DNA of 64,000 nt from a bacterium HR10 (GTDB lineage: Bacteria > Acidobacteriota > Blastocatellia > HR10): the NCBI GenBank assembly GCA_002923315.1, contig BEHM01000004.1:31906-95905 (forward strand), in the 5' to 3' direction. Positions 1-9,090 of this stretch are shown here, piece by piece. A program made the translations under genes and the position numbers. The notes beneath the pieces are model-generated. The model had not been told where the DNA came from. It saw only the letters and a list, made by a program, of their open reading frames with translations, and ran no database searches. Position 1 is the first letter of the stretch. Every line of letters begins with the position of its first letter.

Positions 1-97
1 AATCTCGGTCGCCCCCTTCGAGAGCTCGCGCGTGGTATGCACGTAGTGTCGCTCAAATTCGGCCCTCGAATCGAGAGCGTCCGCGCAGGTCGCTCCC

Positions 98-125
98 TTG
101 ACTCGCCCGAGGTCTGACATAAAAT
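98..125 (+). promoter_or_regulatory. candidate sigma70-type promoter (TTGACT-16-TAAAAT) upstream of amidohydrolase
   Basis: TTGACT at 98-103, 16 bp spacer, TAAAAT at 120-125; 50 bp before the ATG at 175. Confidence 0.5.
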
Positions 126-174
126 TTCTTCCCCCATGCTCTCGCATGAGCGAACAACCTGAGGAGGACGCCAC

Positions 175-1527
175 ATGAGAAGATCAACGGCAGGATCGCT
201 GACGCTCATCCTCGCCTGTGCGATCGCTGGTCCCGTCGGATCCTCGAACGCGCAGAGCGCGATCTCGGAGCGTTCACCGCGCCCCATCGCGTTGAAGGCC
301 GGCCGATTGGTGGATGTGAGGAGCGGACAGGTCATGGAGAACGTCGTGATCCTCGTGCGCGGCGAGCGAATCGAAGCCGTCGGACGCGACGTCGCGACTC
401 CGGCCGATGCTGAAGTGATTGACCTCAGCCGTCATACGGTGTTGCCCGGATTGATGGACATGCACACGCACCTGACGGGCGATCCGAGCTACGGCTACTC
501 CGATCATCGGCTGCACGAATGGCCGGGATATGCGGCGCTCATCGGGGCGAAGAACGCGCGGCGGACGCTGCTGGCCGGATTCACCACGGTGCGCAATGTC
601 GGTGCCGATGAATGGGCCGATGTCGCGCTGCGGGACGCCATTCGGAACGGACTCATTCCCGGTCCCCGTATGTACGTTTCGGCGCACGCCATCGGGATCA
701 CGGGTGGGCATTGCGACACGAATGGCTATCGCCCGGACGCGTGGCCCGAACCGGGAATCGAACGGGGTATCGTCAACGGCGTGGATGAGGCGATCAAAGC
801 CGTGCGGTATCAGATCAAGTACGGCGCCGATGTGATCAAGATCTGCGCCACCGGAGGAGTGCTCTCGGCCGGGGATGCCGTCGGCGCACCCCAGCTCACG
901 CTGGAGGAGATGCGCGCCATTGTGCAAACGGCCGCATGGGCTGAGCGCAAGGTGGCCGCGCACGCGCACGGGACGGAGGGGATCAAGCTGGCCGTTCGCG
1001 CGGGCGTGGCTTCGATCGAGCACGGCTCCATGCTCGACGAAGAGGCCATTCGGTTGATGAAGGAGCATGGGACGTATCTCGTGCCGACGCTCATGGCGTT
1101 CGAGGCGGTCGTCGCGGGGGCCAAGAGCGGGAAGCTCGCGCCATGGTCGGCGAAGAAGGCGCTGGAGATCGAACCGCATGCGCGACGCTCAATTCAGATG
1201 GCCATTCGCGCAGGAGTGAACATCGCCTTCGGGACGGATGCTGGCGTCTTCCCGCATGGAGAGAACGCCGAGGAATTTCGGCTTCTGGTGCAGGCGGGCA
1301 TGACACCGCTTCAGGCCATTCAGAGCGCGACGCTGCAGGCGGCGCGATTGCTCGGCGTGGAGAAGGACCTGGGGACGCTGGAGCCGGGCAAGCTCGCCGA
1401 CATCATCGCCATACGGGGTGATCCGCTCTCGGACGTCGCGCAGCTCAAGCAGGTGGACTTCGTCATGAAAGGCGGCCGTATCTACAAGCGCGACGGCGTG
1501 GAGGTGCCATTCGTCCCGGGACGATGA
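175..1527 (+). CDS. amidohydrolase family protein (imidazolonepropionase/prolidase-like), secreted
   Basis: 450 aa; signal-like N-terminus; HxH metal motif MDMHTHLTGD, HAHG, GTDAGVFPHG, and LEPGKLADIIA C-terminus. Confidence 0.9.
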   Translation: MRRSTAGSLTLILACAIAGPVGSSNAQSAISERSPRPIALKAGRLVDVRSGQVMENVVILVRGERIEAVGRDVATPADAEVIDLSRHTVLPGLMDMHTHLTGDPSYGYSDHRLHEWPGYAALIGAKNARRTLLAGFTTVRNVGADEWADVALRDAIRNGLIPGPRMYVSAHAIGITGGHCDTNGYRPDAWPEPGIERGIVNGVDEAIKAVRYQIKYGADVIKICATGGVLSAGDAVGAPQLTLEEMRAIVQTAAWAERKVAAHAHGTEGIKLAVRAGVASIEHGSMLDEEAIRLMKEHGTYLVPTLMAFEAVVAGAKSGKLAPWSAKKALEIEPHARRSIQMAIRAGVNIAFGTDAGVFPHGENAEEFRLLVQAGMTPLQAIQSATLQAARLLGVEKDLGTLEPGKLADIIAIRGDPLSDVAQLKQVDFVMKGGRIYKRDGVEVPFVPGR

Positions 1528-1545
1528 GGGGGAGGAGGACGCGCG

Positions 1546-2310
1546 ATGAATCAGGAGATGTCGGGCAAGCGCGTGCTCGTCACCGGCGCCTCCAGCGGCA
1601 TTGGTCGCGCGACGGCCGAGCGCTTTCTGGAAGCAGGCGCCGAGGTCGCGCTGGTCGGGCGTCGGGAGGCGGCGCTCGCTGAAGTGGCTGCTCCCTATCC
1701 AGGGCGCGCGCACATCCTCGTCGCCGATCTGGCGGATGAGCGGCAGTGCGAGCTGTGCATCGAGCAGGCCGTGGCGAAGATGGGCGGACTGGATGTGCTC
1801 GTGAACGCCGCCGGGATTCTCAAAAGTGGGAGCCTGGAGACGACGTCACTCCAGTTGTGGGACGAGATGATGAGGATCAACCTCCGCTCGATCTTCTACC
1901 TCATGAAGCTCGCCGTCCCGCACCTGGAGAAAACGCGCGGCGCGATCGTGAACGTCTCCAGCGTCACGGGATTGCGCTCATTTCCCGGCGTGCTCGCCTA
2001 CTGCGTGAGCAAGGCGGCGCTCGATCAGCTCACGCGCTGCGCGGCCCTGGAGTTGGCGCCGAAGGGCATTCGGGTGAACGCCGTCAATCCAGGCGTCGTG
2101 CGGACGAATCTGCACCGAGCCGGGGGGATGAGCGAGGAGGAGTACGCGGCCTTCTTGCACCGCAGCACGACCACGCATCCACTCGGGCGCGTGGGAGAGC
2201 CGCGCGAGGTCGCCGAACTCATCTACTTCCTGGCGAGCGATCGGGCGAGCTGGATCACGGGCGCGACGGTGAGCATTGACGGCGGGCGCGCGCTCACGTG
2301 CGCTCGGTAG
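1546..2310 (+). CDS. SDR family NAD(P)-dependent oxidoreductase
   Basis: TGASSGIG cofactor motif, YCVSK catalytic motif, GATVSIDGG C-terminus. Confidence 0.93.
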   Translation: MNQEMSGKRVLVTGASSGIGRATAERFLEAGAEVALVGRREAALAEVAAPYPGRAHILVADLADERQCELCIEQAVAKMGGLDVLVNAAGILKSGSLETTSLQLWDEMMRINLRSIFYLMKLAVPHLEKTRGAIVNVSSVTGLRSFPGVLAYCVSKAALDQLTRCAALELAPKGIRVNAVNPGVVRTNLHRAGGMSEEEYAAFLHRSTTTHPLGRVGEPREVAELIYFLASDRASWITGATVSIDGGRALTCAR

Positions 2311-2668
2311 GGGGCGCGAGGATAAGCCGCGGGACAGGAGCGCGCGCCGGGTCCCCGAAGAACCGCCGAAGCTGCTCGGCGAAATCGGCCACATCGAGCC
2401 CGTGGAACGGCGTGGGGACGTCGGCCAAGCGCGCCAGCGCGCGCTCGACCAATCGGCGCGCTCCGCGCAGATTCCCGCGCCGGAAGTGGTGGAGGGCGAC
2501 GGCCGCCTGGATCAAGCCGTGGTAGAAGAGCCGCTCCGTCCCCGTCGCACGGCGCCAGAGGGGTTCGAGCACCTCATGCGCGGCGAAATACTCCTCTGCG
2601 TTGAAGAGAGCGACCGCCTGAAGATATTCGAGCGCCCCTTGGTCAGATCGCATCTCTCCCGTGTCCAT
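2294..2668 (-). CDS. DUF309 family protein
   Basis: 124 aa; FNAEEYFAAHEVLEPLWRRATGTERLFYHGLIQAAVALHHFRRGN is characteristic of DUF309; 17 bp tail-to-tail overlap with the SDR gene. Confidence 0.8.
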   Translation of the reverse strand: MDTGEMRSDQGALEYLQAVALFNAEEYFAAHEVLEPLWRRATGTERLFYHGLIQAAVALHHFRRGNLRGARRLVERALARLADVPTPFHGLDVADFAEQLRRFFGDPARAPVPRLILAPPTERT

Positions 2669-2671
2669 AGA

Positions 2672-5203
2672 TCATGCCATCGCACTCATCGCTCCGTCTT
2701 CTTCCTCCCGGCCAACGAGCGAGGCCGATGCGACGGCATCCTCGGCGGCGAGCCTCATCAGGCGGATGCCCTGCGTGCTGCGCCCGGTCTCCCGGATCTC
2801 GGAGACTTCCAGGCGCAAGACCTTCCCCTGCGTGGTGATGAGCATGACTTCATCGTCCTCGCGCACGGGCATGACGGCGACGACCTGACCGTTGCGCTCG
2901 GTCGTGCGGACGTTGATGATCCCTTTGCCACCGCGCGCCTGAACGCGATAGGCCCGCAGCGACGTCTTCTTGCCAAATCCCTTCTCGGTGATCGTGAGCA
3001 TCTGCTCATCGCCGCGCACGGCGGCGACGCTCACCACGTAATCCCCCTCGCGCAGCTCGATCCCGCGCACCCCGCGCGCCTGCCGCCCCATCGGCCGCAC
3101 GTCGTTCTCATCGAAGCAGATGGCCATCCCCTGGCGCGTGGCGAGGAAGATCTTCTTCCGCCCATCGGTCAGCTCCACGGCGATCAACGCATCGTCCTCG
3201 TCCACGCTCATCGCGATGAGCCCACTCGCGCGCAGGGTGTCGAACTCCGAGAGCGCGGTCTTTTTGATCACCCCCTTGCGGGTGACCATGACGACGTATC
3301 GGTCGGGGACGAACTGTCGGACGGCGACGATGCCGGCGACCTTCTCCTCACCGGTCATGTGCACGAGGTTAGTGATGGCGCGGCCGCGGCTCGCCGCTTG
3401 CGCCTCGGGGATCTCGTGGGCCTTGATGTTGTAGACCTTCCCGCGATTGGTGAAGACCATGACGGTGCTGTGCGTGGAGGCGACGAAGACCTTGGTCACG
3501 AAATCTTCGCCGCGCGTCATCATGCCCGAACGGCCGCGCGTGCCGCGGCTCTGTTGCCGGAAGACCATCAGAGGCGTCCGCTTGATGAATCCGCTGTGGC
3601 TCACCGTGATGACGACCTCCTCGTCGGGGATGAGATCCTCCAGCTTGAACTCCGCCTCCTCATCCACGATCTGCGTCCGCCGCGCATCGCCGAACTCCTT
3701 CTGGATGGCGCGCAACTCGCGGATGATCACGTTGCTCAGCGCGCGCTCGCTCCGCAGGATCTCCTTCAGCTCGGCGATGCGCTTGATGATCTCCTCGTAC
3801 TCCTCGACGAGCTTCTGCCGCTCCAGATTCGTCAAGCGCTCGAGCTTCATCTCGAGGATCGCGTGCGCCTGCGCCTCGGAGAAGCGGAACCGCCGCACGA
3901 GCGCCTCGCGCGCCTCCCGGCCCGACTTCGAGCGCCGGATCAGCGCGATGACGGCATCCAGGTGATCGAGCGCGCGCTTGAGCCCCTCCAGGATGTGCGC
4001 CCGCTCCTCGGCGCGCCGCAGCTCATAGTGCGTGCGCCGACGCACGACCTCGCGCCGGAAGGCGATGAATTCCTGCAACGTCTCCAGGAGATTGAGGACC
4101 TTCGGCTGCCCGTTGACGATGGCCAGATTGATGACGCCGAAAGTCTCCTGCATGGGCGTGAGCTTGTAGAGCTTGTTCAGGATGACCTGCGGCACGGCCT
4201 CGCGCTTCAACTCGATGACGATGCGCATCCCCTCGCGGTCTGATTCGTCGCGCAGATCGGCGATGCCCTCGATCTTCCGCTCGACGACGAGCTCGGCGAT
4301 CTTCTCGATCAACTTCGCCTTGCTCACCTGATACGGGATCTCGGTGACGACGATCGCCTCCCGTTGTGCGGAGCCCCGCCCGATGCGATCAATGGCCGCG
4401 CGCGCGCGCATGATGATCGTCCCGCGCCCAGTCAGATACGCCTGCCGAATCCCCTCGCGCCCATAGATGTAGCCTCCCGTCGGAAAATCCGGCCCCGGGA
4501 TGAAGCGCATCAGGTCCTCGACGGTCGCCTCCGGATTCTGCAACAGGTAGATCGTCGCCTCGATCACCTCGCTCAGATTGTGCGGGGGGATATTCGTCGC
4601 CATCCCCACGGCGATGCCCGAGCTGCCGTTGACGAGCAACTGCGGGAACCGAACAGGAAGCAGCGTCGGCTCCTTCAAGGACTCATCGTAATTCGGCTGA
4701 AAGTCCACCGTCTCCTTGTCAATATCGGCCAGGACCTCCTCGGCGATCTTCGCGAGCCGGACCTCGGTGTAGCGCATCGCCGCCGGCTCATCCCCATCAA
4801 TGCTCCCGAAATTCCCCTGCCCCTCGATGAGGGGGTAGCGCATGGAGAACGGTTGCACCATGCGCACGATCGTCTCATAGACAGCGGCGTCCCCGTGCGG
4901 ATGGTACTTCCCGATGACATCGCCGACGACGCGCGCGCTCTTCTTGAACGGCTTATTGTGGGTGTTCCCCAGCTCGTACATCGCCCAGAGGACGCGCCGA
5001 TGCACGGGCTTGAAGCCATCGCGCACATCCGGCAGGGCGCGACCGATGATGACCGACATCGCGTAATCGAGATAGCTGCGCTTCATCTCCTCATCGAGAT
5101 TGACCTGCAGCTTCTGTTGCGCTTCCATCATCGTCCCTTCCTCCCTGGAGAAGTCATCCTCAGCGACGCGCGAGGGCGCCATCGCGACGGTCCCTTCGGA
5201 CAA
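2672..5203 (-). CDS. gyrA: DNA gyrase subunit A
   Basis: [33 protein letters not shown], catalytic AMRYTEVRL, GyrA-box-like QARGGKGI in the C-terminal domain. Confidence 0.96.
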   Translation of the reverse strand: MSEGTVAMAPSRVAEDDFSREEGTMMEAQQKLQVNLDEEMKRSYLDYAMSVIIGRALPDVRDGFKPVHRRVLWAMYELGNTHNKPFKKSARVVGDVIGKYHPHGDAAVYETIVRMVQPFSMRYPLIEGQGNFGSIDGDEPAAMRYTEVRLAKIAEEVLADIDKETVDFQPNYDESLKEPTLLPVRFPQLLVNGSSGIAVGMATNIPPHNLSEVIEATIYLLQNPEATVEDLMRFIPGPDFPTGGYIYGREGIRQAYLTGRGTIIMRARAAIDRIGRGSAQREAIVVTEIPYQVSKAKLIEKIAELVVERKIEGIADLRDESDREGMRIVIELKREAVPQVILNKLYKLTPMQETFGVINLAIVNGQPKVLNLLETLQEFIAFRREVVRRRTHYELRRAEERAHILEGLKRALDHLDAVIALIRRSKSGREAREALVRRFRFSEAQAHAILEMKLERLTNLERQKLVEEYEEIIKRIAELKEILRSERALSNVIIRELRAIQKEFGDARRTQIVDEEAEFKLEDLIPDEEVVITVSHSGFIKRTPLMVFRQQSRGTRGRSGMMTRGEDFVTKVFVASTHSTVMVFTNRGKVYNIKAHEIPEAQAASRGRAITNLVHMTGEEKVAGIVAVRQFVPDRYVVMVTRKGVIKKTALSEFDTLRASGLIAMSVDEDDALIAVELTDGRKKIFLATRQGMAICFDENDVRPMGRQARGVRGIELREGDYVVSVAAVRGDEQMLTITEKGFGKKTSLRAYRVQARGGKGIINVRTTERNGQVVAVMPVREDDEVMLITTQGKVLRLEVSEIRETGRSTQGIRLMRLAAEDAVASASLVGREEEDGAMSAMA

Positions 5204-5213
5204 GACGCATCAT

Positions 5214-6485
5214 TCAACCAGGCACCACCCCGCGGAGGGCGAGCGACGGTCCCTCTTCAGGTTCGACGTGGCGCCGATCGTGAACCGAGAGGTACCACCA
5301 CGTGGAGAGCACGGCGCCAAAGAGCAATAGCAGGAGCAGGATGAGCAAGGCCCGAGCGACGGTTCGCGAGGGGATTCCCGGCAGCTCCCCCTCCGGCGGA
5401 TCGTCGGCGAGGCCCGGCGCTTCAGAGGATCCCTGCGAGCCACCCCGATCCTCCGCCCCCCTCTCCTGCGCATCCGGGTGAGCGTCCTCGCGCCGCGTCG
5501 TCCCCGGACCGCGCGTCCCATTGGCGACGGGAGCGGGGACGAAGCGAACCAGCTCATCCCAGAGTTCTGGCTCCACGACTTCAGGAAGCCGATCGTCCCG
5601 CTCAATGTGCAGCGGAGCAGGCTCCTCGTCCTCCCGTGCTTGCGGAAGCGCATCACCGTCAAACCGCGCGAGCAGGACGGTGATATTGTCCTCACCGCCA
5701 CGCTCCACGGCCAATTGCACGAGCGCGTTCGTCGCCTCCACCAGATCCGACGCTCCGAGGATGATCTCGCACATCTCCGGCGCGGTGACCTTGCCGGAGA
5801 GGCCATCGCTGCAGAGCAACACGTGATCCCCGCGCCGCACCTGCACGCGGTCCATGACGATCACCGTATGCGGATGCGCGCCCAAGGCCTGAAGGATCAC
5901 GTTTCGATAGGCGTGCCGTTCGGCCTGCTCCTCGGTGAGGAATCCCGCCTCGACCAGATGATGAACGAGCGATTGATCCTTCGTGAGCTGACGGATGCGC
6001 CCGGCGCGAATCATGTACGCCCGGCTATCCCCCACCTGCCCGAGATAGAGCCATCCCTGATGGTACGCAGCCGCCGTGAACGTCGCCCCCATGCCCATGA
6101 GCTCCGGATGCTCCTGACTCTTCTCGTAGATGAGGCGATTCGCCTGCTCCAGGGCCAGACGCAATCGTTCGGAGAACGGCAGGTGCGCATAGAGGGCTCG
6201 GGCATCGAACCGATGCAGCAGGCGCGCGACCGTCGTGACCGCCAAATGGCTCGCCACCTCGCCGGCCAGAGCGCCCCCCATGCCATCGGACACCGCGAGC
6301 ACGATCCCAGAGGGGCCGATCTCCCAGCGCCCGACGCCATCGGGCACGCATGCGCCATCGGCCGCCGTCCAATATGCTCCTCGCTCCACGTCGAGGATGA
6401 GGAAATTGTCCTCGTTGTTCGGTCGCACGAGCCCGACATCCGTCCGGGCATGCCAGGTGACGATCACGCGCTGCTCGTCTATCAT
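5214..6485 (-). CDS. PP2C-family serine/threonine phosphatase with C-terminal transmembrane helix
   Basis: RPNNEDNF, SDGMGGALAGEVAS, GDSRAYMIRAG, CSDGLSG, GGEDNITVLLARFD; C-terminal ARALLILLLLLLFGAVLSTWWYL; start chosen at MIDEQRV. Confidence 0.9.
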   Translation of the reverse strand: MIDEQRVIVTWHARTDVGLVRPNNEDNFLILDVERGAYWTAADGACVPDGVGRWEIGPSGIVLAVSDGMGGALAGEVASHLAVTTVARLLHRFDARALYAHLPFSERLRLALEQANRLIYEKSQEHPELMGMGATFTAAAYHQGWLYLGQVGDSRAYMIRAGRIRQLTKDQSLVHHLVEAGFLTEEQAERHAYRNVILQALGAHPHTVIVMDRVQVRRGDHVLLCSDGLSGKVTAPEMCEIILGASDLVEATNALVQLAVERGGEDNITVLLARFDGDALPQAREDEEPAPLHIERDDRLPEVVEPELWDELVRFVPAPVANGTRGPGTTRREDAHPDAQERGAEDRGGSQGSSEAPGLADDPPEGELPGIPSRTVARALLILLLLLLFGAVLSTWWYLSVHDRRHVEPEEGPSLALRGVVPG

Positions 6486-6546
6486 ACGGGACATTATACG
6501 GCTCCCGACCCGGGATTTCGAGCCACATCGTGACAGGCGCGATGGC

Positions 6547-7692
6547 TCACAGGCGCGCGAGCGCGCGATCGAGATCGGCGATGATGTCCTCGACATCCTC
6601 GCAGCCGACCGAGAGGCGAATCAAGCCGTCGGTGATCCCGAGTCGCTCGCGCTCCTCCCGCGGGATACTCGCATGCGTCATCGTGGCCGGATGAGAGATC
6701 AACGTCTCAACCCCTCCCAAACTCTCGGCCAGGGTGCAGAGGCGAACGCTCTCCAGCACGGTGCGCGCCCGCTCCAGCGATCCCACGTCGAAGGCGACCA
6801 TGCCGCCGAAACCCGACATCTGGCGCCGGGCCAGTTCGTACTGCGGATGTGAGGGCAAGCCCGGATAGTAGACGCGCTCGACCCGCGGATGCTCGGCGAG
6901 GAATCGCGCGACGGCGCGCCCGTTCTCATCATGCTGCCGCATGCGCAGGGGCAACGTCTTGATCCCTCGCAGCACGAGCCAGGCATCCAGCGGCGCGATG
7001 ATCGCCCCGGCTGCGTTTTGCACGAACCGAATCCGCTCGGCGTCCTCGGCGTCTCGCACCACGAGCGCCCCACCGACGCTGTCGCTGTGGCCGTTCAGAT
7101 ATTTCGTCGTCGAGTGCACGACCACATCGGCCCCCAGTTCCAAGGGCCGTTGAAAGTACGGACTCATGAACGTATTGTCCACGACCACGCGGATGCCGCG
7201 CGGGCGCGCCAGCTCCGAGATGGCGCGAATGTCGGCCAGGATCATCAAGGGATTGGTCGGCGTCTCCAGGAAGATCATCCGCGTCTCCGGACGAATCGCG
7301 CGCTCCACGTGCGCGACCTCGCGCGTGTCCACGTAGCTGAAATCAAGACCGCACTGGCGCCACACGCGCTCGAACAGCCGGAACGTCCCCCCGTAGACGT
7401 TCTCGGAGACGATCACATGATCGCCCGCGCGCAAGAGCGCTTGCACGAGCGCGTTGATGGCCGCCATCCCCGACGCGAACGCAAAGGCCGCCGTCCCTCC
7501 CTCCAGCGCCGCCAAGCACCGTTCCAAGGCGAATCGCGTCGGATTCTGCGTGCGCGCGTACTCGAAGCCCTTATGCTTCCCCAACCCCTCCTGCGCATAG
7601 GTCGAGGTCTGATAGATGGGGACGCTCACGGCGCCCGTCGCCGGATCCGGCTCGCTCCCGATGTGAATCGCCTTGGTCGAGAATCTCATCAC
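6547..7692 (-). CDS. PLP-dependent trans-sulfuration enzyme (cystathionine gamma-synthase/lyase or methionine gamma-lyase family)
   Basis: FASGMAAI, SENVYGGTFRL, VDNTFMSPYFQRPLELGADVVVHSTTKYLNGHSD, SLGGVETLISHPATMTHAS. GTG start at 7692 (or ATG at 7689) overlaps the stop of the upstream Prx gene. Confidence 0.92.
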   Translation of the reverse strand: MMRFSTKAIHIGSEPDPATGAVSVPIYQTSTYAQEGLGKHKGFEYARTQNPTRFALERCLAALEGGTAAFAFASGMAAINALVQALLRAGDHVIVSENVYGGTFRLFERVWRQCGLDFSYVDTREVAHVERAIRPETRMIFLETPTNPLMILADIRAISELARPRGIRVVVDNTFMSPYFQRPLELGADVVVHSTTKYLNGHSDSVGGALVVRDAEDAERIRFVQNAAGAIIAPLDAWLVLRGIKTLPLRMRQHDENGRAVARFLAEHPRVERVYYPGLPSHPQYELARRQMSGFGGMVAFDVGSLERARTVLESVRLCTLAESLGGVETLISHPATMTHASIPREERERLGITDGLIRLSVGCEDVEDIIADLDRALARL

Positions 7693-8270
7693 TCCCTCTC
7701 CTTCTTCCCGCTCAAGATCGAGCAGGCCTGGCGCGCGCCCGATGGATCAATGGCCGACGCGCCCTGCTCGATGTGGCGGATGATCCCCTCCTTATCAATG
7801 ACAAAGGTCGTGCGTCGCGCGACGCCGCGTTCCTCGTCCAAGACGCCGTAGCGTCGGGAGACCGTCCGATGGAAGTCACTGAGCAAGGGATACGTGACGC
7901 CCAGATCCTCGGCGAAGCGCTTGTTGGCGAAGGGGCTGTCCACGCTGATGCCCAGAATCTGCGTGTCCATCGCTTCGAATTTGGCCACATCATCCTGATA
8001 GGCCTTCAATTCGCGCGTTCAGCCCCCGGTGAAGGCGAGCACATAGAAGGCGAGCACGACGTTCTTCTTCCCCTTGAAATCGGAGAGCCGCACGGGGCGA
8101 TTGTTCTGATCCGGCAACGTGAAATCAGGGGCCGGGTCCCCCACCTTCAGAGAGGTCACAGGCGCGTTGCCCTCTTGAGAGCGGTCCGCGGGCGACCCCG
8201 CGCCCAGAAGCGTCAGGGCGAGCATCAGGCTCCCCCCAGCTGCGATTCGAAAACATCTTCTTCCCGTCAT
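7689..8270 (-). CDS. peroxiredoxin-like (AhpC/TSA, thioredoxin fold) exported protein, candidate selenoprotein with in-frame TGA (Sec) at 8019-8021
   Basis: ORFs 8019-8285 and 7689-8009 are in the same frame, separated only by one TGA plus three sense codons. Joined: [41 protein letters not shown][U][81 protein letters not shown] sits at the expected peroxidatic Cys. SD GGAGG upstream of the ATG at 8270; signal-peptide-like N-terminus. Confidence 0.85.
7977..8012 (-). promoter_or_regulatory. candidate bacterial SECIS hairpin in the coding region just downstream of the TGA
   Basis: Minus strand GAAUU-GAA-GGCC-U-AUC-AGGAU-GAU-GU-GGCC-A-AAUUC: GAAUU/AAUUC, GGCC/GGCC and AUC/GAU pair, apical loop AGGAU. 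The apical G is about 23 nt past the UGA. Confidence 0.65.
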
Positions 8271-8336
8271 TGATCCTCCCCCCAATTGTGATCCCCGCTC
8301 ACACCTTCAAGAGATCGCCAGCCTCCCAGGCTGCCC

Positions 8337-8918
8337 TCATGTCCCGGGCTTGCGCACCTCGCGCACGCGTTCGAGATACCTCCCCGTCTCCACCTCGATG
8401 CGCACGACCTCTCCCTCCTTGATGAACTGCGGGACGAGAACCTCCATGCCGTTCTCCAGGATCACGGTCTTATAGGTGCTCGTCTCATGCTCGCGCAGTC
8501 CGGGCGGCGCCGAGACGACCCGCAGCTCCACGACCTCCGGAAAGACGACGTTCACCGGCACGCCCTCGTACATCTCGACCGGGATGCGCATGTTCGGCTG
8601 CAGGAATCGCTCGCGATGCCCGATCGCCTCGCGCGGGAGGCTGATCTGCTCGAACGTCTCCGGGTTCATGAAGTAGAAATCCTCGCCGTCCGTGTAGAGG
8701 TACTCCATCTCCTGGCGCTCGAGGATCACGTCCTCGAGCTTATCGTTGGGATTGAAGCGCCACTCCTTGATGTGCTGAGTCCGAAGGTTCCGAGCCTTGG
8801 CGAACACCATCCCGCCGAACTGCCCGCCGCCGGCATGGTATTCGGCCTCGATGACGCGGTACAACTCGCCCTCGATTTTGATCACCATCCCGTCTCTGAG
8901 GTCGGCTGCCACGATCAT
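8337..8918 (-). CDS. efp: elongation factor P family protein
   Basis: KIEGELYRVIEAEYHAGGGQFGG, FMNPETFEQISLPRE, VVELRVVSAPPGLREHETSTYKTVILENGMEVLVPQFIKEGEVVRIEVETGRYLERV. Confidence 0.92.
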   Translation of the reverse strand: MIVAADLRDGMVIKIEGELYRVIEAEYHAGGGQFGGMVFAKARNLRTQHIKEWRFNPNDKLEDVILERQEMEYLYTDGEDFYFMNPETFEQISLPREAIGHRERFLQPNMRIPVEMYEGVPVNVVFPEVVELRVVSAPPGLREHETSTYKTVILENGMEVLVPQFIKEGEVVRIEVETGRYLERVREVRKPGT

Positions 8919-9090
8919 ACCTCGTTCCTCCGATGTGGCTTCGCCTCGCCTTTAATGTACGCGCTCCCATCCGGGAGCGCAAGAGCGCCCCCTTTCCTGG
9001 CGCGAGGAGCGTCGCGTATACTTGAGGGGTGAAGCGGTGATCCTTCGCGAGGAAGAGAGCGCATGGCAGGCCGAGGAGTTCAAAGCGACA

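Noticed and set aside
2276-4243. 655 aa plus-strand ORF
   Set aside because: Antisense to gyrA, with repetitive DLLV/HDD composition and no family signature
7689-8285. Peroxiredoxin as a pseudogene or two separate genes
   Set aside because: One stop exactly at the catalytic position, full conservation on both sides, and a hairpin downstream make recoding more likely; the M of the downstream ORF is a TTG inside the domain. Sequencing error still needs excluding
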